Part shown: piece after piece, positions 1-6,985 of the stretch | Numbering within the stretch: position 1 is the first letter of the stretch | How the letters are laid out: every line of letters begins with the position of its first letter | NCBI GenBank assembly: GCA_035502515.1 | Contig: DATJUH010000377.1 | Coordinates: forward strand, 1 to 23,593 | Reading direction: 5' to 3' | Length of the DNA: 23,593 nt | Origin: Fen-671 sp035502515 | GTDB lineage: Bacteria; Actinomycetota; Acidimicrobiia; Acidimicrobiales; Palsa-688 | The notes under the pieces: generated by a model | Database searches by the model: none | Seen by the model: the letters and a program-made list of their open reading frames with translations, nothing else | Told to the model about the DNA's origin: nothing | Program-made: the position numbers and the translations under genes

Positions 1-938
1 ACCAGGGTGCGGTCGAAGCCCTCGAGAGCCAGGAGAGGATGAGCCAGCAGTCCCGGCACAGCCTCGGCGGCGGCAAACACGTCCGGATAGCCGACGGCGA
101 CGAGGCACCTCTCCGGGGGGCTGGTGACCAGCCTGAGGGTCGCCTCCGTCGTGAAAGCGCAGGTCGATTCCGTGCCCACCAAGGCGCGGGCCACATGGAA
201 ACCGCGCTCAGGTGCCAGCTCGTCCAGGTTGTACCCGCTAACGCGGCGAGGGATGTCCGGGAAGCGCTCTTTGACCAGTGCGCCGAAGTGCCGGTCGATG
301 TCCTGGAGCCCGGTCAACAGCCCACCAAGCCGGCCGCCCGCGCTGATCGCATCGCCCGCCGCTTCGGGCCCGTAGGCGCCCACTTCGAGCTGATCACCGC
401 CGGCCAGGACCACCCGCAGGCGTTCGACATTGTCGGACGTCTTACCGGCGTAAAGGCCGTGGGTGCCGCAGGAATTGTTGCCGATCATCCCGCCGAGTGT
501 GCACCAGGCATGAGTAGCCGGGTCGGGGCCAAAGGTAAGGCCATGACGTTCAGCGGCCCGGCGCAGGTCGTCCAGGACGACACCGGGCTCCACCCTGGCC
601 ATACGCCGTCCGGCGTCGATCTCCAGCACCCGCGTCATATGCCTGGACATGTCGACCACGACGGCCTGGTTGCAGGCCTGCCCGGCCAAAGAAGTGCCGG
701 CGCCGCGGGCCAGGAGGGCGGCCCCCGCTTCGGCCGCCACCCGGGCGGCGGCCTCGACATCTGCCTGGTCGAACGGGAAGACCACTCCCAAAGGCACCTG
801 CCTGTAATTGGAGGAGTCACTGGAATAGGCCGCCCGCGTCGTGGGGTCGAAACGTACTTCTCCCCTGAGCGCGTGGTCCAAGGCCCGCCGGAGAGCCTCC
901 CGCTCAGGATCTCCTAACTCGGCGGGTCGGTTGGCCAT
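1..938 (-). CDS. FAD-binding oxidase (glycolate/D-lactate dehydrogenase type), C-terminus outside window
   Basis: I translated this frame by hand; it stays open from an ATG at 938-936 to the left edge, giving the first 312 residues. An in-frame TGA lies three codons upstream, so this is the first possible ATG. Residues about 50-180 form the FAD-binding type 4 (PCMH-like) fold: RGAGTSLAGQA (78-88) binds the FAD pyrophosphate and GGMIGNNSCGTHGLYAGKTSDN (149-170, split by a conserved NNSCG) is typical of the GlcD/D-lactate dehydrogenase/YdiJ families. Such enzymes oxidise 2-hydroxyacids to 2-oxoacids and pass electrons to quinone or cytochromes. Many YdiJ-like members carry a C-terminal iron-sulfur half; that part is not in view, so the substrate and the full domain layout stay open. 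It starts 51 bases after sucD on the same strand and may be cotranscribed. No clear Shine-Dalgarno sequence is visible. Confidence 0.85.
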   Translation of the reverse strand, partial: MANRPAELGDPEREALRRALDHALRGEVRFDPTTRAAYSSDSSNYRQVPLGVVFPFDQADVEAAARVAAEAGAALLARGAGTSLAGQACNQAVVVDMSRHMTRVLEIDAGRRMARVEPGVVLDDLRRAAERHGLTFGPDPATHAWCTLGGMIGNNSCGTHGLYAGKTSDNVERLRVVLAGGDQLEVGAYGPEAAGDAISAGGRLGGLLTGLQDIDRHFGALVKERFPDIPRRVSGYNLDELAPERGFHVARALVGTESTCAFTTEATLRLVTSPPERCLVAVGYPDVFAAAEAVPGLLAHPLLALEGFDRTL

Positions 939-989
939 CGCCAGTCATAGTAAATGGTCAGGGCGGACCTACCCGGCTGAGGACCGCCG

Positions 990-1874
990 CTAAAGGGCGT
1001 GCACAACGTCGGCCATGATCTTTCCCGCCTCGGTCGGGTTGAGCGCAACCTTGACGCCGGCGGACGCCAGTGCGTCCATTTTGGCCTGAGCGGTGCCTTT
1101 GCTGCCCGAGATGATGGCGCCGGCATGGCCCATGCGCCGTCCAGGGGGCGCGGTCACCCCGGCGATGTACGAGACAACCGGCTTGGTCATTTTGTCGGCT
1201 ATGAACTCGGCCGCTTTTTCTTCCTCGGTGCCTCCGATCTCACCGATGAGCATGACCGCCTTCGTCTCGGGGTCGGCTTCAAAAGCGGCCAGACAGTCCA
1301 CAAATGTGGTGCCGGGGACCGGGTCGCCGCCGATACCGACACAGGTGGTGACCCCGATACCCATTTGTTTCAGTTCGTAGAGAGCCTGGTAAGTCAGCGT
1401 CCCGCTCCGGCTGACGATCCCCACGGGCCCGCCGGCCAAGGCAATCTCGCCCGCCGTTATCCCGATATTGCATTTGCCCGGGCTGATTATCCCCGGGCAA
1501 TTGGGGCCGATGAGGCGCGACGACGAGTAGAGATGGCGGATCTCGCTGTAAACACGCGCTTCGTCCTGGGCCGGGATCCACTCGGTGATACACACGATGA
1601 TCTCCATTCCGGCCGCCGCCGCCTCGATGATGGACCCGGGTGCTACCCTGGCGGGGACGGCGACGAAACTGGCGTTGGCGCCCGTCGCATGTTTGGCCTC
1701 GGCCGCGCTGGCAAAGATCGGAATCCCTTCGACGTCTTGACCGCCTTTGGCCGGGTTTACGCCGGCCACAACTTTTGTCCCGTAATCGCGGTTGCGCAGC
1801 CCATGGAAACGGGCCTGGCCGCCGGTCAGGCCGTGGACAACTACCTTGGTCGATTCATCGACGAATATGCTCAT
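990..1874 (-). CDS. sucD: Succinyl-CoA ligase (ADP-forming) subunit alpha
   Basis: The 294-residue protein has the normal length for the alpha subunit. With the beta subunit it interconverts succinyl-CoA plus ADP and phosphate with succinate, CoA and ATP in the citric acid cycle, in the cytoplasm. The CoA-binding Rossmann domain is at the N-terminus (HGLTGGQARFHG, 14-25). GPNCPGIISPGKCNIG (123-138) is the family signature. The phosphorylated active-site histidine is His250 within GHAGAIISGSKG (249-260). Its ATG overlaps the sucC stop codon by four bases (ATGA), so the two subunits are probably translationally coupled; a GAGGGG stretch just upstream, inside the end of sucC, can serve as ribosome binding site. 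All key residues are intact. Confidence 0.97.
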   Translation of the reverse strand: MSIFVDESTKVVVHGLTGGQARFHGLRNRDYGTKVVAGVNPAKGGQDVEGIPIFASAAEAKHATGANASFVAVPARVAPGSIIEAAAAGMEIIVCITEWIPAQDEARVYSEIRHLYSSSRLIGPNCPGIISPGKCNIGITAGEIALAGGPVGIVSRSGTLTYQALYELKQMGIGVTTCVGIGGDPVPGTTFVDCLAAFEADPETKAVMLIGEIGGTEEEKAAEFIADKMTKPVVSYIAGVTAPPGRRMGHAGAIISGSKGTAQAKMDALASAGVKVALNPTEAGKIMADVVHAL

Positions 1875-3019
1875 TTCCCCTCACCGGCCAATTCGACGGC
1901 CAGACGTGCCGCGCTGATCATGTCCGGCGCGCTGATCACGGTGCTCGACTCGACAGACCGCAGGATTTCCCGGCCTTCTGGTGCATTTGTCCCGTCGAGC
2001 CGGATGACCATGGGGACTTTGATATCGACCCGTCCGAGGGCAGTGACTATCCCGTTGGCCACCTCCTCCCCGCGGGTTATACCCCCGAATATATTGACGA
2101 AAATGGAACGGACACTGGAGTCCGAATTGATCACCTCGAGGGCGTTGGCCATTACTTCGGCGCTGGCGCCGCCGCCAATATCCAGGAAATTGGCGGGCCT
2201 CCCGCCGACCTGGTTGACGACGTCGCAGGTGCTCATGGCCAGGCCGGCGCCATTGGCAATTATGCCGACAAAGCCCTCGAGGCCGACGTACTGCAGCCCG
2301 AATTCGTGCGCCCGCCGTTCACGTTCGTCGAGGTCAGCGGTGCCGGCGAACTCCTCCCATTCCGGGTGCCGGAATGCGGCATTGTCGTCCAAGGTCACTT
2401 TGGCGTCCAGGGCGTGGACCCGGCCGTCAGTCGTGAGGATGAGCGGGTTCACTTCTACGAGGTCGGCGTCACCGTCGACGAAGCAACGATAAAGGCGGGT
2501 CAGGACCTCCACCATGCCCGCTTTCGCCTCTTCGTCGATGCCGGCCTCGTCGACCAGCCGCCGGGCCATGCCCTCGTCGAAACCGTAGAAAGGGTCGACG
2601 TGGAGCCGGGCGATGGCGACGGGGTCTTCGGCCGCCACCTGTTCGATCTCGACCCCGCCCTTGGCCGAGACCATGGCCAGGTGGGCCTTGGCGCCTCGGT
2701 CGAGGGTGAAGCTGGCGTAATACTCCCGGGCGATGTCCGAGGCGTGCTCGACCCACAACCGGCGAACGACGTGGCCCCGGATGTCCATACCGAGAATGGC
2801 CGCGGCCCGCTCGCCCACCTCGTCGGCGCTGGATGCCAGCTTTATACCACCCGCCTTGCCCCGCCCGCCCACTTGCACCTGGGCCTTCAGGACGACGGGA
2901 TAGCCGAGGCTCTCGGCCAGCGCCACCGCCTCGTCCGCCGTGACGGCCAGGCCGCCCGGCGACACCGGGATGCCGTAGCGGGCGAAGTACTGCTTGCCCT
3001 GGTACTCGAACAGGTCCAC
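1871..3019 (-). CDS. sucC: Succinyl-CoA ligase (ADP-forming) subunit beta
   Basis: The 382-residue protein is close to the usual length of about 388. It starts at GTG (3019-3017), supported by AAGGAG five bases upstream (3025-3030). The N-terminal ATP-grasp domain shows KAQVQVGGRGKAGGIKLA at 45-62, which binds the nucleotide, and EVNPLIL near residue 195, which belongs to the metal-binding site. The C-terminal ligase domain carries NGAGLAMSTCDVV, the Gly-rich GGGAS loop and NIFGGITR, the phosphate/CoA-side signature shared with the alpha subunit. It forms the citric acid cycle enzyme with the downstream sucD, which it overlaps by four bases. I did not find a convincing promoter in the 300 bases upstream. 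Confidence 0.97.
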   Translation of the reverse strand: MDLFEYQGKQYFARYGIPVSPGGLAVTADEAVALAESLGYPVVLKAQVQVGGRGKAGGIKLASSADEVGERAAAILGMDIRGHVVRRLWVEHASDIAREYYASFTLDRGAKAHLAMVSAKGGVEIEQVAAEDPVAIARLHVDPFYGFDEGMARRLVDEAGIDEEAKAGMVEVLTRLYRCFVDGDADLVEVNPLILTTDGRVHALDAKVTLDDNAAFRHPEWEEFAGTADLDERERRAHEFGLQYVGLEGFVGIIANGAGLAMSTCDVVNQVGGRPANFLDIGGGASAEVMANALEVINSDSSVRSIFVNIFGGITRGEEVANGIVTALGRVDIKVPMVIRLDGTNAPEGREILRSVESSTVISAPDMISAARLAVELAGEGK

Positions 3020-3024
3020 TGGCT

Positions 3025-3030
3025 CTCCTT
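3025..3030 (-). promoter_or_regulatory. Ribosome binding site deciding the GTG start of sucC
   Basis: On the minus strand AAGGAG stands five bases before the GTG at 3019. There is no competing ATG nearby, and the protein then begins MDLFEYQGKQ, the standard SucC N-terminus. Confidence 0.75.
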
Positions 3031-3200
3031 AGTAGCCTTACCTAGCCGCCGGACGGGTGCGGACCGCCAGGCCCCGCCTCAGGAAAGCGTGCGCCCTCGG
3101 CCACCGGTCAGGCAATAGCCGCCTTTGGGGACAGTGGTCTTCGAGTGCTCGAGAACTCCTTCGGCGGTCCCTAAGACTAGCTGGGAGGGCACGGAGCGGG

Positions 3201-3230
3201 AAAAGCCGCCGGCGGGTGCTAGGCCGGCGG
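3201..3230 (-). terminator. Probable intrinsic terminator downstream of the small secreted protein gene
   Basis: Read on the minus strand: a perfect 8-base stem CCGCCGGC (3230-3223), a 9-base loop, GCCGGCGG (3213-3206), then CTTTT. This is a GC stem followed by a short T run, about 95 bases after the stop at 3325. An additional perfect 10-base inverted repeat (GCCGGCGGCC at 3237-3246 and GGCCGCCGGC at 3262-3271) lies just before it. The T run is short, so this is likely but not certain. Confidence 0.5.
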
Positions 3231-3324
3231 GCCTGGGCCGGCGGCCGGGCGGGCCTGGGCCGGCCGCCGGCGATGTTGGGCACCGGCCGCGCTACGCACC
3301 GGCCTGGCGGTCTATGTCCTGTCG

Positions 3325-3582
3325 TCAGCCTGTCGCCGTACCGCTCCCTGGACTGGAGGGGCCCGAGCCGTTCATGCCCGGGCACGGGTGGGTGGGGGTG
3401 GTCGTGGACGCGCTGCCCGACGACGAGGACGACGACGGGGTCGACGAAGACGAAGACGAAGACGAGACGGTAGGCGTGCTGCCGCTCGTCGCGGCACTGG
3501 CGACGGCGTAACCGATCCCCATGCTGAGGCCGAACGCGCCTCCGGCCAGGGCCAGGGTGGTCAGCGGTTTCCTGAGTACCAT
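3325..3582 (-). CDS. Small secreted Ser/Thr-rich protein of unknown function
   Basis: The 85-residue product starts at ATG 3582 with a strong ribosome binding site AAAGGAG seven bases upstream (3590-3596). Residues 1-32 look like a signal peptide: MVLRKP, a hydrophobic stretch to about 27, then a likely Ala-X-Ala cleavage near VASAA. The mature part is almost entirely low complexity, with Ser runs at about 39-55 coded by TCG/TCT/TCC-type repeats, then Thr/Pro, and a tail holding HPCPGMNGSG with a single Cys. I recognise no domain. The good translation signal, the signal peptide and a downstream hairpin argue that it is real. It could be a wall- or membrane-associated small protein, or a metal- or thiol-linked peptide via HPCPGM, but that is speculation. 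Confidence 0.65.
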   Translation of the reverse strand: MVLRKPLTTLALAGGAFGLSMGIGYAVASAATSGSTPTVSSSSSSSSTPSSSSSSGSASTTTPTHPCPGMNGSGPSSPGSGTATG

Positions 3583-4041
3583 TCTGTTGCTCCTTTCTCA
3601 CAGGGGCCCTCTACGGCGGGCTTGGAAGAGCCGGGGAGTCCTCTGTATTCGGGGTCGTTGGCTCAGCCGACCCGGCCAACCTTGGAGGAGGCTCAGAGCG
3701 CCTTGGGAGATTGGCTAATGTGCCGGGAATCGCACCGGTGCTGATGAAGGCGTGGGCCGATGGGGGACCAGGCCCTGTCGACGGGCACCTCCTCGTCGAG
3801 GTAGGTCGCCCCGCCCCAGGACCGAGAAGTGGGCCGGGCCGGCCGAGGGTGCGGGCCGCCGCCGCACCCGTCTGCAATAACGCCACTCCGCCGGAGCCAG
3901 TGGATGCGGCGCTGGCGTTCTCCCTGGCGTTTGCGGACCTGGCCGGTTGCCGGGGGCAGGGCGGGAGCGCGCCGCCGGCCGAGAGTTGAACAAACCGCCA
4001 GGCGAACTGCCGCCTTCCCCGGAGTTTCTTCAGGTTGCGAA
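3583..4041. other. 459-base divergent intergenic region, no confident gene
   Basis: It separates the minus-strand small secreted protein gene from the plus-strand SulP gene and must contain the 5' signals of both. Short open frames exist on both strands, for example a TTG-started plus frame at 3711-3989, but none resembles a family I know or has a good ribosome binding site. On the minus strand around 3770-3830 a frame reads WGGATYLDEEVPVDRAWSP, which looks more protein-like than its surroundings and might be a gene remnant. No clear promoter could be assigned. Confidence 0.45.
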
Positions 4042-5808
4042 ATGAGCAAACTGGCCTTTCCCATTTTGCCCACGCTTCGGGGTTATAAGGCGGCGTGGCT
4101 GGCGGTCGACGCTGTCGCCGGCCTGACACTGGTGGCGATTGCCATCCCCGAGCAAATGGCGACGGCCCACCTGGCCGGGATGCCCGAGGTAACGGGCTTT
4201 TACGCTTTCGTGGCCGGGTCCGTGGTGTTCGCCTTGTTCGGGCGCCACGCTCTCATGTCGGTCGGAGCGGATTCGACCATCGCTCCCGTTTTTGCCGCCG
4301 GAGTGGCGACGTTGGCCGTTAGCGGTTCCGCCACCTACAGCCATCTGGTGGCCGCGACGGCCCTAATGGCCGGCGGGATTTTGCTCCTGGCCGGTCTGCT
4401 CAGGGTGGGCTGGGTGGCCGATTTCTTCCCTGTCCCCGTCCTGACCGGGCTTCTGGCCGGGATCGGGGTGGAGATATTCGTCAAGCAGTTACCTACTGTT
4501 TTGGGCCTGCCCGGCGGTGGCACCACCACCATAGGCCGGGTGCGGGACTTTTTCGACCAGCTGAACCAATTCAATGGTTGGCCGTTGGGGATCGCCATTG
4601 GTGTGCTCGCCATCACTGTTATTTGCGAACAGATCGACCACCGGATCCCGGGCGCTTTGATCGGGATCGTCGCCGCCACCGCGCTTGTCAGCGGCGCCGG
4701 CCTCGAAAGTCACGGGGTACAGGTGGTGGGGCCGGTCCACGCCGCCCTGCCTCAGCTGGCTTTTCCCCATGCCACCTTGAGCCAGTTGGGCAAGCTATTG
4801 GTCACGGCCATCACGGTCGCTTTTCTGTGCATAGTGCAGACGTCCGCTACTGTGCGGTCGACGCCCTCGAACCCGGGTGGCGCGGCACAGCCCCCAGCAC
4901 CAGAAGACTTCAACATCGACCTGGCCGCGGTGGGGGCGGGGAGCCTGGTGGCCGGCCTGGCCGGGTCGTTCGCCGTCGATGCCAGCCCGCCCCGCACTGC
5001 CGTCGTCGGGTCGGCCGGTGGGCGGTCCCAGGTCGCCGGCCTGGTCGCCGCGGGCGCCGTCGTATTGGTCTTGCTGGTGGCCACCGGGCTTTTGAAAGAC
5101 CTCCCCGAAGCGGCGCTGGGGGCCATCCTCATGTTCGTAGGGTCGAAGCTCTTCCACGTCCGGGTGCTGCGTTCCATTTTCAGGTTCAACGTTGTGGAGT
5201 TCGCCCTTGCCATCATCACATTGGCCGTGGTGGTGTTCGTCGGGATCGAACAGGGCGTGGTCACGGCCGCTCTCCTCGCCCTGGCGCAACGGACGCGGTT
5301 GGCCGCCCGGCCTCGCGACACCGTCCTCGGGCGAGAACCGGGCACAGACCACTGGATCCAAACCGACATCGGCCGGCCCACCGAACAGGTGCCAGGGGTG
5401 GTCGTATACCTCCTTTATGCTCCCCTCTGGTACGGCAATGCCGTCCATGTCGCCGACCGGATCCGCCAGGTCATCCGGGAGGCGCCCCCGCCGGTGCACA
5501 CTCTGGTCCTCGACGGCGACGCCATACCCGACATCGACTACACGGGGGCCGAGGTGCTGACAGAGCTCCTGGCTGAACTGGAACGGGAGGGGGTCCATGT
5601 GGCGATCGCGCGGGCATCGGAGATCGCCCACCGCGATCTCCGGCGTTCCGGGCTCCTCGCCGCCATCGGCAACGACCGGGTCTTTTCCAACGTGGACGAC
5701 GCCGTCCGGGCGCTGCCTACCAACCCGCCACCTGGCCACCCGCCACCTGGCCACCCGCCATCCGGCGGCGGCCCTGGGGGGCCAAGCCACGCGAGCCAGC
5801 CGCCCTGA
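4042..5808 (+). CDS. SulP-family inorganic anion transporter with STAS domain
   Basis: From ATG 4042 the protein has 588 residues, typical for SulP/SLC26. Family members move sulfate, bicarbonate or other anions across the cytoplasmic membrane. DAVAGLTLVAIAIPEQMATA (23-42) is the conserved first transmembrane segment, followed by AGMPEVTGFYA (45-55) and multiple hydrophobic helices to about residue 420. The cytoplasmic STAS domain spans about 452-558, with VLDGDAIPDIDYTGAEVL as its core. The C-terminal tail is a Pro/Gly/His stretch encoded by 15-base tandem repeats. An in-frame upstream start at 3829 exists, but the added residues are Arg-rich and lack membrane-protein character, so I prefer 4042; no strong ribosome binding site marks either. 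The substrate cannot be told from sequence. Confidence 0.9.
   Translation: MSKLAFPILPTLRGYKAAWLAVDAVAGLTLVAIAIPEQMATAHLAGMPEVTGFYAFVAGSVVFALFGRHALMSVGADSTIAPVFAAGVATLAVSGSATYSHLVAATALMAGGILLLAGLLRVGWVADFFPVPVLTGLLAGIGVEIFVKQLPTVLGLPGGGTTTIGRVRDFFDQLNQFNGWPLGIAIGVLAITVICEQIDHRIPGALIGIVAATALVSGAGLESHGVQVVGPVHAALPQLAFPHATLSQLGKLLVTAITVAFLCIVQTSATVRSTPSNPGGAAQPPAPEDFNIDLAAVGAGSLVAGLAGSFAVDASPPRTAVVGSAGGRSQVAGLVAAGAVVLVLLVATGLLKDLPEAALGAILMFVGSKLFHVRVLRSIFRFNVVEFALAIITLAVVVFVGIEQGVVTAALLALAQRTRLAARPRDTVLGREPGTDHWIQTDIGRPTEQVPGVVVYLLYAPLWYGNAVHVADRIRQVIREAPPPVHTLVLDGDAIPDIDYTGAEVLTELLAELEREGVHVAIARASEIAHRDLRRSGLLAAIGNDRVFSNVDDAVRALPTNPPPGHPPPGHPPSGGGPGGPSHASQPP
5724..5763 (+). repeat. 15-base tandem repeat in the SulP C-terminal tail
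   Basis: CCCGCCACCTGGCCA occurs at 5724-5738 and again exactly at 5739-5753, followed by half a copy. It encodes PPPGH units after the STAS domain. The exact identity suggests recent slippage. Confidence 0.85.
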
Positions 5809-5953
5809 TGACCTGATCCCACAACGGCCTGAGCCGGAAGGCCCCCCGCCGGCGAGGCAGAGGCGGGCCGAGCCCCAGCCCCAAGGCCTTGAGCCCCTGT
5901 AACCAAAGGGCGCCGGCTTGCCGGGGCGCTCCAGGGACGGCCATGCTGGGTGG

Positions 5954-6925
5954 ATGCCGACAGCCCTGATAACAGGCATCACAGGACAAGACGGCTCGTA
6001 CCTGGCCGAGCTACTGGTGTCGAAGGGGTACGACGTGGTCGGTGCCCACCGCCGCAGCAGCACCGTGACCTTCGAGCGCATCGCCCACATCGCGGACAAG
6101 ATCACTCTGGTCGCCGCCGACCTGTTGGACGAGTCCTCGCTTATACGCGTCCTCCGTGACCACAGGCCGACCGAGGTGTACAACCTGGCCGCTCAGTCCT
6201 TCGTCATGACCTCATGGGCGCAGCCGGTACTGACGGGCGAGGTCACCGCTCTGGGGGTCATCCGGCTGCTGGACGCCATTTTGATGGTCGACCCTTCGAT
6301 CCGTTTTTACCAGGCCAGCTCTTCGGAAATGTTCGGCAAAGTGGTCGAGAGCCCACAAACGGAACAGACGCCGTTCTACCCGCGCAGCCCGTACGGGGTG
6401 GCCAAGGTCTACGGGCACTGGGCCACTGTCAATTACCGTGAGAGCTACCAGCTGCATGCCAGCTCGGGGATCCTTTTCAACCACGAGAGCCCCCGCCGGG
6501 GCCTCGAGTTCGTTACCCGCAAGATCACCAATGCTGTGGCCCGCATCAAGTTCGGGCTCGATGAACACGTGGCACTGGGCAACCTGGACGCCCAGCGGGA
6601 CTGGGGCTACGCACCCGACTACGTCAGGGCCATGTGGCTGATGCTGCAGCAGCCCGGGCCGGCCGACTACGTGATTGCCACCGGCGAGACGCACTCCGTA
6701 CGCGAGTTCTGCGAAATAGCCTTTGGGCACGTCGGGCTGGACTGGGAACGCCACGTCCTGGTGGAAGACCGCTATTTCCGCCCGGCAGAAGTGGACCTCC
6801 TGATCGGGGACGCCACCCGCGCCCACCAGGTGCTGGGCTGGAAACCGGAAGTCAGCTTCGAGGATCTGGTCCGCATGATGGTCGACGCCGACGTGGCCAT
6901 GCTGGAGAAGGTGGCGCCGGCCTAG
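5954..6925 (+). CDS. gmd: GDP-mannose 4,6-dehydratase
   Basis: The 323-residue short-chain dehydrogenase/reductase converts GDP-D-mannose to GDP-4-keto-6-deoxy-D-mannose, precursor of GDP-fucose, GDP-rhamnose, GDP-perosamine and related sugars for surface glycans. The NADP-binding motif GITGQDGSYLAE is at 8-19, and RRSST (33-37) is the family signature. The catalytic residues are visible as Ser123 and Glu125 (SSSEMFG) with Tyr147 and Lys151 (YGVAK), aligning with Thr132, Glu134, Tyr156 and Lys160 of E. coli Gmd; Ser replacing Thr is a conservative change. Start ATG 5954 puts the dinucleotide motif at the usual distance; GGGTGG directly precedes it. An in-frame start 12 codons upstream would add an unusual leader. 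No fucose or rhamnose synthase sits next to it, so the final sugar is unknown. Confidence 0.93.
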   Translation: MPTALITGITGQDGSYLAELLVSKGYDVVGAHRRSSTVTFERIAHIADKITLVAADLLDESSLIRVLRDHRPTEVYNLAAQSFVMTSWAQPVLTGEVTALGVIRLLDAILMVDPSIRFYQASSSEMFGKVVESPQTEQTPFYPRSPYGVAKVYGHWATVNYRESYQLHASSGILFNHESPRRGLEFVTRKITNAVARIKFGLDEHVALGNLDAQRDWGYAPDYVRAMWLMLQQPGPADYVIATGETHSVREFCEIAFGHVGLDWERHVLVEDRYFRPAEVDLLIGDATRAHQVLGWKPEVSFEDLVRMMVDADVAMLEKVAPA

Positions 6926-6966
6926 TGCCCTCGGCTGTGCGGCAGGGCGAGCCACTACTAAAGCGG

Positions 6967-6985
6967 GGCCCAGCGAAGCTGGGTC
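6967..6985. terminator. Hairpin between the convergent gmd and SpoIID-like genes
   Basis: CCCAGC (6969-6974), loop GAA, GCTGGG (6978-6983) forms a perfect 6-base stem with flanking G-T pairing, between two convergent stop codons only 58 bases apart. No T run follows on either side, so a bidirectional terminator role is inferred from position. Confidence 0.35.

Larger units (their letters stand above)
3020..3324. other. Intergenic region between the small secreted protein gene and sucC
   Basis: I see no gene here. On the minus strand it holds the 3' flank of the small secreted protein gene, with a terminator-like hairpin at 3201-3230 and a second stronger stem at 3237-3271, and then the sucC leader. 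A 15-base direct repeat (CGGGCCTGGGCCGGC) occurs at 3228-3242 and 3250-3264. No clear -35/-10 pair for sucC stands out. Confidence 0.6.

Noticed and set aside
39..917. Plus-strand 292-codon open frame at the left edge
   Set aside because: The minus strand encodes a clear FAD-binding oxidase over the same bases, so the plus frame is its shadow.
999..3118. Very long plus-strand open frames (999-2492 and 1640-3118) opposite sucCD
   Set aside because: They are antisense to two proteins with intact catalytic motifs. High GC content keeps antisense frames open, and their translations show no family signature.
5890..5935. Hairpin-like GCGCCGGCTTGCCGGGGCGC between SulP and gmd as a terminator
   Set aside because: The stem needs a bulge and there is no T run; it is too weak to list as a feature.
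4795..6183. Minus-strand 462-codon frame across the SulP and gmd genes
   Set aside because: It is antisense to well-supported SulP/STAS and Gmd domains and has a composition typical of reverse-frame translation.
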